A model generated the notes under the pieces. It ran no database searches and had not been told where the DNA came from. It saw only the letters and a program-made list of their open reading frames with translations. From Acidobacteriaceae bacterium (GTDB taxonomy: Bacteria; Acidobacteriota; Terriglobia; Terriglobales; Acidobacteriaceae), in the NCBI GenBank assembly GCA_030042915.1, contig JASHYS010000148.1, forward strand, positions 1 through 8,914: a DNA stretch of 8,914 nt, given 5' to 3'. This document shows positions 1 to 6,249 of this stretch, one piece after another (position 1 is the stretch's first letter; the number at the start of each line of letters is the position of its first letter). A program made the translations under genes and the position numbers.

Positions 1-869
1 CTTACGTCGTCGTCACCTTCGTCGCTGGCGTCCGCGCCCACTCCCTGGCGCTGCTGTCGGAATCCGGACACAACATCTCCGATTTCCTGGCCCTCCTGTT
101 GAGCTTTGCGGCAGTTTACTTTCAGGCTCGACCGGCCGACCAGGCCAGAACCTTCGGTTATCAGCGCGCCGGCGTGATCGCTGCGTTTATCAACGCGGCC
201 GCGCTCATCGCCATCTCGTTGTGGATCGGCGTGGAAGCCGTCCATCGTCTCCGCGTTCCCGTCGCCGTGGAACCCCGGACTATGATGATCGTGGCAGGGA
301 TTGGAGTGGCTATGAACGGCGTCATCGCAGCGCTGCTCTGGGGCGTGGCGCGCGACGTGAATCTTCGCAGCGCCTTCCTGCACATGGCCGGCGACACCCT
401 TTCCACAGCCGCGGTAATCGCCGGCGGCGCGGGCATTCTGCTCACCGGCCGGGATTGGATCGATCCCGTGCTCTCGCTCCTGATCGCTGCTCTCATCCTC
501 TGGTCCAGCGTCGGCATTGTTCGCGAGACCATGAATATCCTGCTTGAGGGCACGCCGCGCGGGGTTTCGCTGCTCCAGATCCGCTCCGTGATGGAAGCCG
601 TGGACGGTGTGGTGAACGTACACGACCTGCACGTCTGGTGCCTCGGTTCGCAGTCGCGGGCGCTGGCCTGTCATGTCACCATCGCCGACATTCCACCGTC
701 TGCAAGCGCGAGCATCCTCTTGAAGCTCAACAACGAATTGCGGGCGCGATTCGAAATCAGCCATACGACGATTCAGTTTGAACATGTCGGTTGCGCGGCA
801 CTGGAAGGGTGCGTCGCGCCTCCTGAGGAAATGGGCGGCCGCCATACGCATCACGGACACGTTCATTGA
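1..869 (+). CDS. Cation diffusion facilitator (CDF) transporter, 5' end outside window
   Basis: This is the 3' part of a CDF-family divalent metal/proton antiporter (CzcD/ZitB-like), an inner-membrane exporter typically of zinc. The frame is open from base 3, so the true start lies upstream; the TTG at 99 falls inside a membrane helix and is not a start. The first metal-site motif is seen as H-N-I-S-D at 69-83 (HxxxD, TM2) and the second as H-M-A-G-D at 381-395 (HxxxD, TM5). The family signature FGYQRAGVIAAF follows TM2. The cytoplasmic C-terminal domain carries LHVW and HTTIQFEH, as in CDF dimerisation domains. The protein ends in a His-rich tail (RHTHHGHVH), a plausible metal-sensing or metal-buffering tail. 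The family is certain. Zinc as substrate is inferred from the HxxxD sites and has not been shown. The next gene starts 196 bp downstream. Confidence 0.93.
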   Translation, partial: YVVVTFVAGVRAHSLALLSESGHNISDFLALLLSFAAVYFQARPADQARTFGYQRAGVIAAFINAAALIAISLWIGVEAVHRLRVPVAVEPRTMMIVAGIGVAMNGVIAALLWGVARDVNLRSAFLHMAGDTLSTAAVIAGGAGILLTGRDWIDPVLSLLIAALILWSSVGIVRETMNILLEGTPRGVSLLQIRSVMEAVDGVVNVHDLHVWCLGSQSRALACHVTIADIPPSASASILLKLNNELRARFEISHTTIQFEHVGCAALEGCVAPPEEMGGRHTHHGHVH

Positions 870-1053
870 TTCGCCATCGAGTACCTGACCACATGATTTC
901 GTACCTCAGGCCGGACCTGCGCTCGCCGGCAACGCAATGAAACTCCTTCATGAGGTCGTTCGAACTCGCTGCTTGGTTGGTCATCCCTACCGCAGTCAGC
1001 CAGGCCGCATCTGAGACAATCTCTTGTACAGCGGTTTCCCCGCAATCAATCCT

Positions 1054-1059
1054 GGAGAG
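1054..1059 (+). promoter_or_regulatory. Shine-Dalgarno GGAGAG fixing a TTG start at 1066
   Basis: GGAGAG lies six bases upstream of TTG 1066 and is the best ribosome-binding match near the start of the S15 hydrolase. The in-frame TTG at 1024 has no comparable purine run and would add 14 polar residues ahead of the signal peptide. The start at 1066 gives a normal Arg-Arg n-region followed by a hydrophobic core. Confidence 0.6.
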
Positions 1060-1065
1060 ACGATT

Positions 1066-3213
1066 TTGACTTCCCGCCGCGCGCTGCTCATCGCCCTTTT
1101 TCTTGCCCTGCTTCTCTGCCCTTTCGCGTGGACGTTCGCAATTGCTCAGGAGGCAGCGCCTCTGGAAGCCTTCAGCGGCGAATACACCCGTGCAGCCGAA
1201 CCCGACACGCCACTAAGCTTTTACGTACAGGATGGCAAGCTGATTGTTGAGTCCGAGCGCCTCGTACCCACCGAGCTAAAGGGCGTCTCCGCCACCGAAT
1301 TTGGCTCAACCGGAAATTCGGCTGTGCCGGGAGTCACCTTCCAATTCACGCTCGATGCTTCTGGCCGCGCGGCCAGCCTTTGCCTTTCCGGCGAGCCCAG
1401 CGAAATTTTCGCGCGCACCGGCGAACCGGTTCACCACCTCTTTCACGATTACGTGCGCACTGAAGCCATGATTCCCATGCGCGACGGCGTCGCGTTGCAC
1501 GCCGTCATTCTCAAGCCGTCGGACATTGCCGTGCCGCTTCCATTTCTGCTGGAACGCACGCCCTACGGCGCTGGCCGATACGATCGAGCTATGGCCTTTG
1601 CCGCCCGGCCCGAACTCGCGCGCTCCGGTTACATCTTCGTCATCGAGGACATTCGCGGCCGTTACAAGAGTCAGGGCAACTTCATCATGATGCGCCCGCT
1701 CGTCAACCACCAAAACGCCACGGCCATCGATGAGAGCACCGATACTTACGACACCGTCGTTTGGCTCCTGAAAAATGTTTCCGGTAATAACGGCCGCGTG
1801 GGCGTGGTGGGCACCAGCTACGACGGATTTCTCTCCATGATGGCCGGCATCGATCCCCACCCGGCGGTAAAAGCCATCTCGCCGCAGGCGCCCATGATCG
1901 ACGTGTGGATCGGCGACGATTTCTTCCACAATGGAGCTTTCCGCCAAAGCTACGGCTACGACTACGTGAAGGGGCTCGAATCGACCAAGGAAGAAACCGA
2001 CGTAAGCTACGGTGAAGACAAGAACGGCAAGCCCATGGACGGTTTCGACTATTTTCTTGAGCGCGGCGACTTCGCGCAGGATGTCAAACAGTCCGGCGCC
2101 AAGGTGCTGCCCACCTGGAAGCTCTTCCTCGAACATCCGCCCTACGACTCGACCTGGTCAGGGCGCGCCGTGGAATACGCCCTCAATTCCGTCACCGTAC
2201 CCACGCTCTCCGTCGGCGGCTACTACGACCAGGAAGACATGTGGGGGCCGCAGGAGGAATACGCAAAGCTCGAACCGCACGATGAGAACCACGAGAACTA
2301 CCTCGTGCTCGGCCCGTGGCGTCACGGTTCCTGGTCTCAATCGTCGCGGCGCCTGGGAAGCCTCAACTACGGCGAGCCCATCGGCAAGGAGTTCCGCCAG
2401 CGCATCGAGGCAAAGTTTTTCGCGCACTATCTAAAGGATGAGCCTGGATTCGATCTCCAGAACACGGCCAGTTTTCAGACTGGCTCCAACACATGGAAGT
2501 ACTACGCAAAATTTCCGCCTCCGCAGTCGCAGCCGAAAAATCTCCACCTAGCAGGCGACGGCGCACTCGCCTGGAGCGCAAATAATGTCCAGGCACAGGT
2601 TGCGGCCTCCTATTTGAGCGACCCGGCCGATCCGGTTCCCTACCGCCATCGGCCCATCCAACCTACTTACTCTGAAGGCTCGCAGTGGTACAACTGGCTC
2701 ACTGAAGACCAGCGCTTCGTCACCAGCCGCAAGGACGTTGCCGTGTGGAAGCTGCCCACTCTCACTGGCGATTTGGCGCTCACCGGCGAAGTGGTTGCCG
2801 ACATCTTCGCCGCCACCACCGGCACTGACAATGACATGGTGGTCAAGCTCATCGACCAATATCCCGACGACGATCCCGATCCTAATATGCGCGGCTATCA
2901 GCTGCTGACCAACGCCGAAATTTTTCGCGGACGCTATCTATCGGGATACGACCACCCCACTGCGCTCGCGCCGGGCTCAATCCATGAATACAAATTCAGC
3001 CTGCACGACGTGGATCACGTCTTCAAAGCAGGTCATACCCTGATGGTCGAGATCCAAAGCACATGGTTTCCGCTCTACGATCGCAATCCGCAGACCTTCG
3101 TGCCCAACATCATGAAGGCCAAGGCGGGCGATTACAAGACGGCTACCATCACCATTTATTCAGGGCCGGGGCACGACTCGTCGCTCATCGTGCCGGTGAT
3201 GAACGCGCAATGA
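1066..3213 (+). CDS. Secreted S15 / CocE-NonD family hydrolase, alpha-amino acid ester hydrolase-like
   Basis: Predicted 715-aa exported serine hydrolase. Residues 1-27 form a signal peptide (Arg-Arg, Leu-rich core, likely cleavage A-I-A|Q). Residues about 36-126 are a beta-rich module resembling DUF3471-type domains. The alpha/beta-hydrolase core begins near VRTEAMIPMRDG (about 131). The nucleophile is S251 in GTSYDG, the acid D388 in YYDQEDMWG, and the histidine H420 in GPWRHG. Y167 in RTPYG fits the oxyanion-hole tyrosine. D285 (34 residues after the serine), E390 and D391 match the carboxylate cluster by which alpha-amino acid ester hydrolases bind the substrate amino group. This makes an AEH (beta-lactam acylase-type, periplasmic) closer than cocaine esterase. 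The C-terminal part is the PepX_C jelly-roll typical of S15. The family assignment is strong; the true substrate (amino acid ester, dipeptide or beta-lactam side chain) is unknown. It appears to be monocistronic. Confidence 0.9.
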   Translation: MTSRRALLIALFLALLLCPFAWTFAIAQEAAPLEAFSGEYTRAAEPDTPLSFYVQDGKLIVESERLVPTELKGVSATEFGSTGNSAVPGVTFQFTLDASGRAASLCLSGEPSEIFARTGEPVHHLFHDYVRTEAMIPMRDGVALHAVILKPSDIAVPLPFLLERTPYGAGRYDRAMAFAARPELARSGYIFVIEDIRGRYKSQGNFIMMRPLVNHQNATAIDESTDTYDTVVWLLKNVSGNNGRVGVVGTSYDGFLSMMAGIDPHPAVKAISPQAPMIDVWIGDDFFHNGAFRQSYGYDYVKGLESTKEETDVSYGEDKNGKPMDGFDYFLERGDFAQDVKQSGAKVLPTWKLFLEHPPYDSTWSGRAVEYALNSVTVPTLSVGGYYDQEDMWGPQEEYAKLEPHDENHENYLVLGPWRHGSWSQSSRRLGSLNYGEPIGKEFRQRIEAKFFAHYLKDEPGFDLQNTASFQTGSNTWKYYAKFPPPQSQPKNLHLAGDGALAWSANNVQAQVAASYLSDPADPVPYRHRPIQPTYSEGSQWYNWLTEDQRFVTSRKDVAVWKLPTLTGDLALTGEVVADIFAATTGTDNDMVVKLIDQYPDDDPDPNMRGYQLLTNAEIFRGRYLSGYDHPTALAPGSIHEYKFSLHDVDHVFKAGHTLMVEIQSTWFPLYDRNPQTFVPNIMKAKAGDYKTATITIYSGPGHDSSLIVPVMNAQ

Positions 3214-3226
3214 GCGGCAGCAATCT

Positions 3227-3249
3227 CCGCTGGACTGCGATTACAGCGG
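3227..3249 (+). terminator. Possible 3' stem-loop after the S15 hydrolase
   Basis: CCGCTG (3227-3232) and CAGCGG (3244-3249) are perfect inverted repeats separated by 11 bases, starting 14 bases after the hydrolase stop codon. There is no downstream T-run, so it is not a canonical intrinsic terminator. It may be an mRNA 3'-end stem or chance. Confidence 0.25.
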
Positions 3250-3280
3250 GCGCACATGGCGCAGCCGCACCCCGGCAACT

Positions 3281-3286
3281 TATAAT
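3281..3286 (+). promoter_or_regulatory. Candidate -10 box TATAAT upstream of the reductase
   Basis: A perfect TATAAT sits in otherwise GC-rich intergenic DNA, 52 bases before the reductase TTG start. It would give a leader of roughly 45 nt. No good -35 hexamer lies 16-18 bp upstream (GGCGCA at 17 bp) and there is no extended TG. The call therefore rests on the -10 alone. It fits independent transcription of the reductase from the hydrolase upstream. Confidence 0.35.
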
Positions 3287-3338
3287 GGCCTCAGGTAGTT
3301 AGCTATTACCCCCACTTCCCGGCAAAGCGAGAAATGCC

Positions 3339-4145
3339 TTGGCACGTGAGCTTTATACGGCGCGTCTTCTGCGCAAAGACTGCATCTCTGAGGTTGCCCA
3401 GTGCTACCACTTCCTCTTTGAAGTCGAGGGGAGAGAAAGCTTCCCGTACCAACCCGGCCAGTTTGTCTCTGCAGTGGCCATGGACGGCAACGGCAAACAG
3501 CAGACGCGCGCCTACTCCATCGCCTCCGCGGCCAGCGCCAACCATTTCGAGTTGTGCGTGAATCGCGTCGAGAACGGGTTCTTCTCGAATCACCTCGCCG
3601 ACCTGCCCGATCTGCCCGTCGGCGCGACCATCCAGTTTCATGGTCCGCATGGACATTTTGTGCTCCAGGAGCCGATCACGGATTCGATTATGGTGGGAAC
3701 CGGGACGGGCGTTGCGCCCATGCGCGCTTATCTGCAGTGGCTGTTTCCGGCCGACGGCCCCGACCGCAGCCAGGGCAAGGAGATCTGGCTGGTTTACGGT
3801 ACGCGCTACGAAACCGACATCTACTATAAAGACGAATTCGATGCGCTGGAGCGCCGCGTGCCGAACTTTCACTACATGCCAACACTGAGCCGCGCTCAGG
3901 ATAGTTGGCCCGGCCTGCGCGGCCATGTGCAGGTGCACATCAGCAGGATCATCGAGGACCGCGCCAAGCGCCTGGGGCAGACGTTGCCGGCGCCGGCAAT
4001 CGACCCGGCGATTCCTGCAGCCGACCTCAACTTCGACATCTATTGCTACATTTGCGGGTTGAATTTTATGGTGTCGGGTGTGCGCGATCTGCTCAACGGC
4101 TTCGGATGGCACAAGAAGCAAATCGTCTTCGAGCGCTACGACTGA
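3339..4145 (+). CDS. Ferredoxin--NADP(+) reductase-like FAD/NAD(P)H oxidoreductase
   Basis: A 268-aa flavoprotein of the ferredoxin reductase superfamily, expected to move electrons between NAD(P)H and a one-electron carrier in the cytoplasm. Residues 1-105 form the FAD-binding beta-barrel, with PYQPGQFVS (36-44) and the flavin motif RAYS (57-60). The NAD(P)-binding domain has GTGTGVAP (120-127), YGTR (153-156) and the CG turn ICG (238-240). The C-terminus ERYD is typical of the family. There is no fused 2Fe-2S domain, so the partner (ferredoxin, flavodoxin or another) is separate and not encoded here. The start is a TTG with only a weak purine run (GCGAG) before it. The nearby ATG at 3334 is in another frame and leads to a short non-homologous peptide. 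The usual CG[PN]xxM at the nucleotide site reads CGLNFM here. The gene converges on the LytTR gene with 18 bp between stops. Confidence 0.87.
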   Translation: MARELYTARLLRKDCISEVAQCYHFLFEVEGRESFPYQPGQFVSAVAMDGNGKQQTRAYSIASAASANHFELCVNRVENGFFSNHLADLPDLPVGATIQFHGPHGHFVLQEPITDSIMVGTGTGVAPMRAYLQWLFPADGPDRSQGKEIWLVYGTRYETDIYYKDEFDALERRVPNFHYMPTLSRAQDSWPGLRGHVQVHISRIIEDRAKRLGQTLPAPAIDPAIPAADLNFDIYCYICGLNFMVSGVRDLLNGFGWHKKQIVFERYD

Positions 4146-4163
4146 TGCCGAGCCGCTCCCGCG

Positions 4164-5012
4164 CTACAGATTGAACAGCTCGCGCAGCCGCTTGGTTTGT
4201 GCTCGGCTCACCGGGATCTCGGTCTGCTGCTTGTCGTTCATGCGTAACTGGTAGCTCGACTTGAACCAGGGCATCACTTCGCGAATCTGATCGATGTTAA
4301 CCACATATCCGCGATGCGCGCGCCAAAAGCGCGTGGGATCGAGCAGTTCCTGCAGCTCCTCGAGAGTGCGGCATTTCGACTGGCCCTCAAAAGTGCGAGT
4401 CACAATGCGAATCACGCCTTCGTCGATGGCCGCGAAGCAGATTTCGGCTTGATCGACGAGAAGCAGGCGGTTCTGCATCGCCACAATGAGCTTGCCCGGC
4501 GGCCGGCCGTGCTCGGCGGGTTGCGGGCGGTTCAGCAGCCGCAGCAGCCGGTCGAGCTGTGATTCGATCTCCGCTCCCGATTCGCCTGCCGGAACGGATG
4601 AGTCGCCGGCAGCGATGCGCGCCTTGGCGCGTTCCACGGCCTCGAGTACCCTCGCGCGGTCGAAAGGCTTCAGCAGATAATCGACTGCGTTCACGTCGAA
4701 GGCGCGCACCGCGTATTGGTCATAGGCTGTGGCAAAGACGAATTGCGGCAGGTGTTCGGCGCGGCCGGCAGCGCCAGCGGCCTTGGCGCGGCTGCGTTCC
4801 ATCAGCCGCTGGATTACGGCAAAGCCATCCTGCCCGGGCATCTGCACATCGAGAAACACCAGGTCGGGTTGGTGCTCCTCGATCAGGTCCACCGCCTCAA
4901 TGCCGTTCGCGCCCTGCGCCACCACATCTACGTCGCCCAACGAGTCGAGTAAATATTTCAGCTCATCGCGAGCCAGTTGCTCGTCATCGATAATCAGCGC
5001 GGAGATGGGCAT
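4164..5012 (-). CDS. LytTR-family response regulator (REC + LytTR DNA-binding)
   Basis: A 282-aa transcription factor of the LytR/AlgR class. The receiver domain (about 3-125) has acidic residues D9 and D10 in IIDDEQ, phospho-acceptor D55 in FLDVQMPG, the ATAYDQYAVRAF switch region, and K115 in YLLKPF. A linker of about 45 residues follows. The LytTR beta-fold DNA-binding domain (about 173-279) has the signatures FWRAHRGYVVN and the IPVSRAQTKRLRELF ending. The start is ATG 5012. The upstream in-frame TTG at 5057 coincides with the -35 box of a good promoter and so cannot be the start from that promoter. The leader is only about ten nt and shows no Shine-Dalgarno. No LytS or 7TMR histidine kinase is adjacent, so the cognate kinase must be encoded elsewhere. 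Target genes are unknown. Confidence 0.92.
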   Translation of the reverse strand: MPISALIIDDEQLARDELKYLLDSLGDVDVVAQGANGIEAVDLIEEHQPDLVFLDVQMPGQDGFAVIQRLMERSRAKAAGAAGRAEHLPQFVFATAYDQYAVRAFDVNAVDYLLKPFDRARVLEAVERAKARIAAGDSSVPAGESGAEIESQLDRLLRLLNRPQPAEHGRPPGKLIVAMQNRLLLVDQAEICFAAIDEGVIRIVTRTFEGQSKCRTLEELQELLDPTRFWRAHRGYVVNIDQIREVMPWFKSSYQLRMNDKQQTEIPVSRAQTKRLRELFNL

Positions 5013-5028
5013 AGTAGCCGGAAATTCG

Positions 5029-5057
5029 ATTGTAGGAAGCCCAATCGGCCGGGTCAA
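5029..5057 (-). promoter_or_regulatory. Sigma-70-type promoter of the LytTR gene
   Basis: Read on the - strand: TTGACC (5057-5052), a 17-bp spacer, then TACAAT (5034-5029). Five of six bases match consensus in each hexamer and spacing is ideal. Transcription should start near 5022, leaving a leader of about ten nucleotides before ATG 5012. This is the best promoter in the window. Confidence 0.65.
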
Positions 5058-5093
5058 TGCGGGGAATCAGCAGGGTTAGCGGAGTCAAGGGCG

Positions 5094-5107
5094 GTCGCGG
5101 CCGCGAC
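5094..5107. promoter_or_regulatory. 14-bp perfect GC palindrome, possible operator
   Basis: GTCGCGGCCGCGAC is perfectly self-complementary and lies about 37 bp upstream of the LytTR -35 box, in the gap after the zinc-ribbon gene. No T-run follows on either strand, so a terminator is unlikely. It could be a regulator site, or a chance palindrome in GC-rich DNA. Confidence 0.3.
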
Positions 5108-5196
5108 GGAGTTAGAACGAGGGCATGTAGACGATTCCTCAGGTTAGCGCCGGTGATGCCATCGGTCCCGGCGTGTAGAAGCTGAAAGTTGCCTTT

Positions 5197-5724
5197 TTAC
5201 TCGCTCATCACGCGCAAGCGGGCCGGTGTGTGATCCTCGGCCAGTTCGTGGCCGCAGCGCGTGCAATAGAGATCGGTGGCCCGAACGGTGCGGTAGCAAT
5301 TACCGCAATTGGCCGCAAGCTGGTAGTTGCACTGAGGGCAGAAGTGAAAGTCGGCTTGCACGTGCGTAGCGCATGCCGGGCATCGCGACACCTCCGGCTG
5401 CCGCAGCAGAAAATAGAGCACCGCGCCAATGCCCGGCGGCGCCACGAAGCAGATAAAAATCCAGAACCAGGTGGTCATGGCGCGGCGCGGCGCGTCCTTG
5501 CTGATGTACCCCACCATCAGAAAGTACAACGCGGCCAACATGCCCCAGGTGAGATCGAGATAGACACGTACGCCCAAGGGTGGCGCCGGATGATGGCGCT
5601 GCGTGGGCGCGATCACCCAGAAATAGTATTCGACCAGCACAAACGCTACCCCGGCCGCAAGAATCGACCACACGGGAATCATGCGTTCGTCTTCGTCGAC
5701 GCGAATTGATTGCGGATCAGGCAA
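5197..5724 (-). CDS. Membrane-anchored double zinc-ribbon protein
   Basis: A 175-aa protein with three predicted membrane helices (about 16-38, 52-73, 84-107) followed by a soluble zinc-binding tail. The tail holds two CxxC pairs per ribbon: C115/C118 with C129/C132, and C140/C143 with C154/C157, both with ten residues between the pairs. This is the double zinc ribbon (DZR) pattern. The start is TTG 5724, chosen because GGGAGGG lies eight bases upstream; the later ATG at 5682 would remove the acidic N-terminus but keep all helices. Its function is unknown. Such proteins may be scaffolds or sensors, and the segment around helix 3 resembles phospholipase-D-nuclease N-terminal-like helices, though weakly. 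It lies on the same strand as the sigma-factor pair upstream (138 bp) and the LytTR gene downstream (184 bp), probably as a separate unit. Confidence 0.85.
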   Translation of the reverse strand: MPDPQSIRVDEDERMIPVWSILAAGVAFVLVEYYFWVIAPTQRHHPAPPLGVRVYLDLTWGMLAALYFLMVGYISKDAPRRAMTTWFWIFICFVAPPGIGAVLYFLLRQPEVSRCPACATHVQADFHFCPQCNYQLAANCGNCYRTVRATDLYCTRCGHELAEDHTPARLRVMSE

Positions 5725-5731
5725 CAGCCGT

Positions 5732-5738
5732 CCCTCCC
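5732..5738 (-). promoter_or_regulatory. Strong Shine-Dalgarno GGGAGGG fixing TTG start 5724
   Basis: On the - strand GGGAGGG precedes TTG 5724, with GGAGG ending eight bases before the start codon. This supports a TTG start over the internal ATG at 5682. Confidence 0.6.
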
Positions 5739-5824
5739 GCGGAAGGCCATCGAAAAACTTCCGGAAACAGGTTAATCCCTGCCTTTATCGACGGACAAGA
5801 ACGGGCGGAAGTTGCTCCCAACTG

Positions 5825-5843
5825 GTAAATAGCCCCGATTTAC
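5825..5843. repeat. 6-bp perfect inverted repeat, 7-nt loop
   Basis: GTAAAT (5825-5830) and ATTTAC (5838-5843) flank AGCCCCG. The element lies 20 bp beyond the stop of the small two-TM gene and upstream of the zinc-ribbon gene. The AT-rich arms around a GC core suit a protein-binding site better than a terminator stem. There is no adjacent T-run in the expected orientation. Confidence 0.3.
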
Positions 5844-5862
5844 GGATAGGAATTTTTCGCGA

Positions 5863-6249
5863 TCAGAACTTGCTGCGCGCCCAACCGGCCACAATCACCG
5901 CGGCCAGAACTGCCGGGCAAAGCACACATACCCAGAGGCTGGTTTGAGTGGCCATGTCGCTCAAGTGCTCGCCGCCGATCAGGTCGTCAATGACCCGCCA
6001 AACAAAGGGCCCCAGAGCCAGAAGCACGAGCAGAAGCGATGCCAATGCCAGCGAGCGGCCGCGCTTACGTTCCGCCTTCTGGTCCTCCATCACGCCCAGC
6101 GAGGCCAGCACCACGCGCCGGGTCGATTGAGCCACGGCCCGATCCCGCGCCCCCTGTTTGCCGGCAAGCGCAGACAGCAGTTCGCCGTCCGTCCTGCCGC
6201 CCTGGGCAGCATTCGCGGCGGCATTATGCGCAAGTTCGGCCGTTCTCAC
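5863..6249 (-). CDS. Small two-TM membrane protein coupled to ECF sigma factor
   Basis: A 128-aa protein with a hydrophilic N-terminal half and two predicted helices (about 65-86 and 103-123). Its GTG start overlaps the sigma factor stop in the four bases GTGA (6249-6246), a strong sign of translational coupling and matched expression. In ECF systems the gene in this position is often the anti-sigma factor. However, I see no HxxxCxxC zinc anti-sigma (ZAS) motif and no other recognised anti-sigma fold. The cytosolic segment of about 60 residues ahead of the first helix could hold the sigma factor. I do not recognise the family. The anti-sigma role is inferred from position and topology only; a membrane protein simply co-expressed with the sigma factor is the alternative. 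Confidence 0.8.
   Translation of the reverse strand: MRTAELAHNAAANAAQGGRTDGELLSALAGKQGARDRAVAQSTRRVVLASLGVMEDQKAERKRGRSLALASLLLVLLALGPFVWRVIDDLIGGEHLSDMATQTSLWVCVLCPAVLAAVIVAGWARSKF

Noticed and set aside
1024..1065. Upstream TTG start for the S15 hydrolase at 1024
   Set aside because: It has no ribosome-binding site. TTG 1066 has GGAGAG at proper spacing and begins a normal signal peptide.
1105..1130. Lipobox in the S15 hydrolase signal peptide (LLLC)
   Set aside because: Leu at -1 and -2 does not fit a lipobox, and a standard A-I-A signal peptidase I site follows.
3334..3561. ATG-started frame just ahead of the reductase start
   Set aside because: It is out of frame with the flavoprotein, whose homology runs through this segment, and encodes a Ser/Pro-rich shadow peptide.
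4146..4163. Bidirectional terminator between the convergent reductase and LytTR genes
   Set aside because: The 18-bp gap contains no inverted repeat or T/A run.
5740..5763. CGGAAG ... CTTCCG inverted repeat upstream of the zinc-ribbon gene
   Set aside because: Six-bp arms with a 12-nt loop are easily found by chance, and the arms do not cover the ribosome-binding site or a promoter.
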